A DNA stretch of 64,000 nt, taken from Brevibacterium sp. RIT 803. Lineage in GTDB: Bacteria > Actinomycetota > Actinomycetes > Actinomycetales > Brevibacteriaceae. Under the pieces are notes generated by a model that ran no database searches, had not been told where the DNA came from, and saw nothing but the letters and a program-made list of their open reading frames with translations. Every line of letters starts with the position of its first letter. Positions within the stretch are counted from its first letter, which is position 1. Shown here piece after piece: positions 61,858 through 64,000 of the stretch. Made by a program: the position numbers and the translations under genes. The stretch is taken from positions 186,001 to 250,000 of the forward strand of contig NZ_JAFEMW010000002.1 in NCBI RefSeq assembly GCF_016892625.1, in the 5' to 3' direction.

Positions 61858-61884
61858 TGTGGGGACCACAGAGTGATCCCCACA
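61858..61884 (-). other. Hairpin between oppA and oppB
   Basis: TGTGGGG (61858-61864) and CCCCACA (61878-61884) pair across a 13-base loop in the 105-bp oppA-oppB gap. Such a structure may stabilise the oppA 3' end and let the binding protein be made in excess over the permeases. Confidence 0.5.
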
Positions 61885-61926
61885 GCAGCTTGGGGGTGAA
61901 GGAGAACCGACCGCGTCAGTCGCGGA

Positions 61927-63732
61927 TCAGTTGGTCTCCCACTCCCAGTAGTTCCAGAACATGGTCGGCGACACAGATGTCGACGAGACATTCTTAACCT
62001 TGTCACGGTAGATCGTCAGCTCAGGGAACTGGAAGATCGGTGCACCGAAGGCATCTTCGCTCAGCTGGCTTTCCAGATCCGTGAGCAACTTCTCCTGCTC
62101 GTCTTCCTTGGATATGAGCAGCTTGTCGAGGATCTTGTCCGTCTTCTTGCTCGAGTAGCCACCGTAGTTGTTCTGAGCACCGGTGCGGAAGTTCGCATCG
62201 TTCTCAGTCACGCCTGTGCCCTCAGACTGCCAGCCGAACAGCGAAACATCGTAGGTGCCATCGCCGAGGCGGGTGCCCCAGTTGACGTCTCCGACATCCT
62301 CGATCTTGAATCCGGCCTTCTCCGCAGATTCCTTGATGAGCTGGAACTCCTGCTGACGACGCGAGTTCGTGTTGTCGTACATGATGCGCACCTTGGGCGC
62401 ATCTGCACCGGCTTCCTTGAGGAGCTTCTTCGCAGCTTCAACGTCGACATCGGTGGCCTCGGCAACACCGTTCTCCTTGGTGATCGCGTCATACATCGGC
62501 GAGCCGGGTACCTGTGAGTATGAGTCACGGGTGACGGCCTTGTCGTTGAGCGGCTTGATGATCTTCTCGACGATGTCCTCGCGGGGAACGGTCTTGAGGA
62601 ATGCTTGGCGAACCTTCTTCGCCTTCTCCTCGTCACCGCCGTTGGCTTCAGGGTCAAACGGACCCTTGTTGTCGAACGTGAAGTCGACGTGCTCGTAGGT
62701 TGCGCCGTCGGCCGCGTCGACGGTGACACCGTCAAGGCCTTCAGCAGCGGAGAGAACGTCGGCTGTGGCCTGCGGCTGGGTCATGTCGACCTCACCGTTC
62801 TCGATCGCCTGGATCATGGCCATCGGGTCGCCGTTGTAGCGAACCGTGACGGTGTCGACCTTTGGCTTGATCGGTCCCGTGTACTTGTCATCGAGTTCGA
62901 GAGTGACGTACTGACCCTCTTTGAAGTCGGTCATCTTGTACGGGCCGGTGTGGACAAGGAGATCCTTGTCTTTGGGCATCGAGGTGAAGTCGAAGCCGGT
63001 GTTCCAGGTGTTCGAGATCTTGGACAGCTTTTTGGTGTCTTTGTCCTTGAGCGCATCGAGGATCGCCTGCTTGCCTTCAGCCGGATCGTCAATTCCGAGA
63101 GCCTTCTTAGCCACAATGTGGGCAGGAACGCCTACGCCGTCAGCGCCCGCTCCAAGCTCGGTTTCCCAGTCGGCGAAGGGCTTGGAGTAGCTGAAGGTGA
63201 CTTCCTTGCCATCATCGGAAACCTCGGGGAAGTCCTTGATCAGGGCTGAACCCGCGGTTGCCGCATCAAAGTAGACCGTCTTCGCGTCGTTCTCCTTGAC
63301 CGACCCGTCGTCAGCGTTGTTCTGTTCGACGGTGTTGAAGTTCGCGGACTGCCCGGCCCAGGTCAGAGCCAAGTCGGCCGCGTCCACCGGGGTGCCATCG
63401 GACCATTTGGCGTCATCATTGAAGGTGTATTTGACCTTCAAAGGATCTTCGGAAACCTGTTCGATACTGCCGAGAGAACCATCCTGGAGCTCAAGCTTGT
63501 CGTCATAGTGCTTGAAGTTGTCATTCATCATGTAGGTGAGAATGGCGTTCGAGACGGCATTGCCGTTGGCCGTCAATGTGTTCATCGACCGGAAGGATTC
63601 GTTCCATCCGATGTTGATGCTTGATTTCTCTGACGACTTCTCATCGTCTCCGCCGCCGGGGGGTGTGCACGCAGTGAGCACCATTGCTGCTGCGGCAACT
63701 GAGGCTCCGGCCGCGAGGAAGCGCTTTTTCAC
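61927..63732 (-). CDS. oppA: Oligopeptide-binding lipoprotein OppA (family 5 solute-binding)
   Basis: A 601-residue extracytoplasmic lipoprotein: signal peptide KKRFLAAGASVAAAAMVLTA with lipidated Cys22, an acidic Gly/Ser linker, and an SBP_bac_5 fold with SINIGWNESFRSMN, DDAKWSDGTPVDAADLALTW and VRQAFLKTVPREDIVEKI. It delivers peptides to OppBC-DF. GTG at 63732 follows ACAAGGAGAGAAC. The first gene of the operon, it is separated from oppB by a hairpin. Confidence 0.93.
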   Translation of the reverse strand: MKKRFLAAGASVAAAAMVLTACTPPGGGDDEKSSEKSSINIGWNESFRSMNTLTANGNAVSNAILTYMMNDNFKHYDDKLELQDGSLGSIEQVSEDPLKVKYTFNDDAKWSDGTPVDAADLALTWAGQSANFNTVEQNNADDGSVKENDAKTVYFDAATAGSALIKDFPEVSDDGKEVTFSYSKPFADWETELGAGADGVGVPAHIVAKKALGIDDPAEGKQAILDALKDKDTKKLSKISNTWNTGFDFTSMPKDKDLLVHTGPYKMTDFKEGQYVTLELDDKYTGPIKPKVDTVTVRYNGDPMAMIQAIENGEVDMTQPQATADVLSAAEGLDGVTVDAADGATYEHVDFTFDNKGPFDPEANGGDEEKAKKVRQAFLKTVPREDIVEKIIKPLNDKAVTRDSYSQVPGSPMYDAITKENGVAEATDVDVEAAKKLLKEAGADAPKVRIMYDNTNSRRQQEFQLIKESAEKAGFKIEDVGDVNWGTRLGDGTYDVSLFGWQSEGTGVTENDANFRTGAQNNYGGYSSKKTDKILDKLLISKEDEQEKLLTDLESQLSEDAFGAPIFQFPELTIYRDKVKNVSSTSVSPTMFWNYWEWETN

Positions 63733-63806
63733 GTTCTCTCCTTGTTGTCATGAGGCTGTTTCGCCCCTGTAGCCACGCCCACAATCCGGGGCGTGATGCG
63801 CTCGAT

Positions 63807-63850
63807 CACTCCCTGGTCGGGAGTGTGACCGCGTTCATGTTTTTCACATG
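63807..63850. promoter_or_regulatory. Inverted repeats in the oppA upstream region
   Basis: Two perfect small inverted repeats: CACTCCC (63807-63813) / GGGAGTG (63819-63825) with loop TGGTC, and CATGT (63836-63840) / ACATG (63846-63850). Further upstream a TCACA half-site follows an AT-rich core at 63891-63915 (CRP/GlxR-like, incomplete). A promoter hexamer pair was not identified with confidence. Confidence 0.3.
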
Positions 63851-63980
63851 GAATGCCTCAAAGTTAATTCACGCGGCACTGTGACAGAGTCCACATGCTG
63901 AGCATATTTCACAATCGTTACTGTTTCGAGATCAAGGAAACATGCACGCAACCTGCAGTCTCAGTGGATAGGATGTTCAG

Positions 63981-64000
63981 GTGGTGAACAGTGAGATGGA
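63981..64000 (+). CDS. Possible start of a forward gene cut by the window end
   Basis: GTG at 63981 (or the next codon GTG at 63984) opens a frame to the window end (VVNSEM). It has TAGGAT (63969-63974) six bases upstream, the same leaderless-type signal as several genes in the window. Only six codons are visible, so no product can be named. Confidence 0.3.

Overview
The window is a gene-dense stretch of a high-GC actinobacterial chromosome. Protein sequences and gene order look most like Brevibacterium or a close relative. Actinobacteria-only families occur throughout: UPF0182, the DUF2342 metalloprotease, UvrD2, AdnA/AdnB, DUF3107, DUF3117, a MshB-type deacetylase and a FolP2-type protein. 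Neighbourhoods match M. tuberculosis blocks recalled from general knowledge: aroA-rsgA; UPF0182/PDZ-Lon/DUF2342/uvrD2/nudC/adnBA/TetR/DUF3107/rhlE; mgtE-like/DUF1003/mrp/tatB; DUF3117/folP2/LOG/dapE/dapD; dapC/ferredoxin; mshB/typA. The genus call is an inference. I see no prophage, insertion sequence, CRISPR array or rRNA.

Layout. 0-5 kb: a forward run of DoxX (cut by the window edge), aroA, rsgA, hisN and a class I aminotransferase. 5-7.5 kb: YceI, two initiator tRNA genes and an iron-box-linked siderophore-binding lipoprotein. 7.5-18 kb: UPF0182, the PDZ/Lon protein, DUF2342, Nudix, M48 and an orphan cyclodehydratase-like protein. A 517-bp gap here holds a cluster of DnaA-box-like 9-mers. 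16-27 kb: DNA repair and NAD housekeeping (uvrD2, nudC, a phosphotransferase-like protein, adnB, adnA). 26.7-37 kb: TetR, DUF3107, ferritin-like, rhlE, acyltransferase, PHP phosphoesterase, two peptidases and a secreted metallophosphoesterase. 37-41.9 kb: mgtE-like, DUF1003, mrp, tatB with a 15-bp tandem repeat at its 3' end, an alkyltransferase-like protein, an O-methyltransferase and DUF3117. 42-51 kb: a five-gene reverse operon dapE-LOG-folP2-DivIVA-mannosyltransferase divergent from dapD, then gltA and ferredoxin-dapC. 51-57 kb: GNAT, VanW, a MshB/membrane fusion and typA. 57-64 kb: a complete oligopeptide ABC transporter, oppA-oppB-oppC-oppDF.

How the genes work together. dapD, dapC and dapE cover the succinylase branch to diaminopimelate/lysine, and gltA and ferredoxin lie among them. 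aroA and hisN serve aromatic amino acid and histidine synthesis. UvrD2 and AdnAB act in DNA unwinding and double-strand-break resection. Mrp and ferredoxin are linked to Fe-S biology, and TatB to protein export. Many genes have a TANNNT hexamer six or seven bases before the start codon and no Shine-Dalgarno sequence, which suggests widespread leaderless transcripts. No obviously new multi-gene system was found. The strongest leads are the DnaA-box-like cluster, the orphan cyclodehydratase-like protein, a NudC without zinc-ribbon cysteines, the tatB minisatellite and the MshB fusion.
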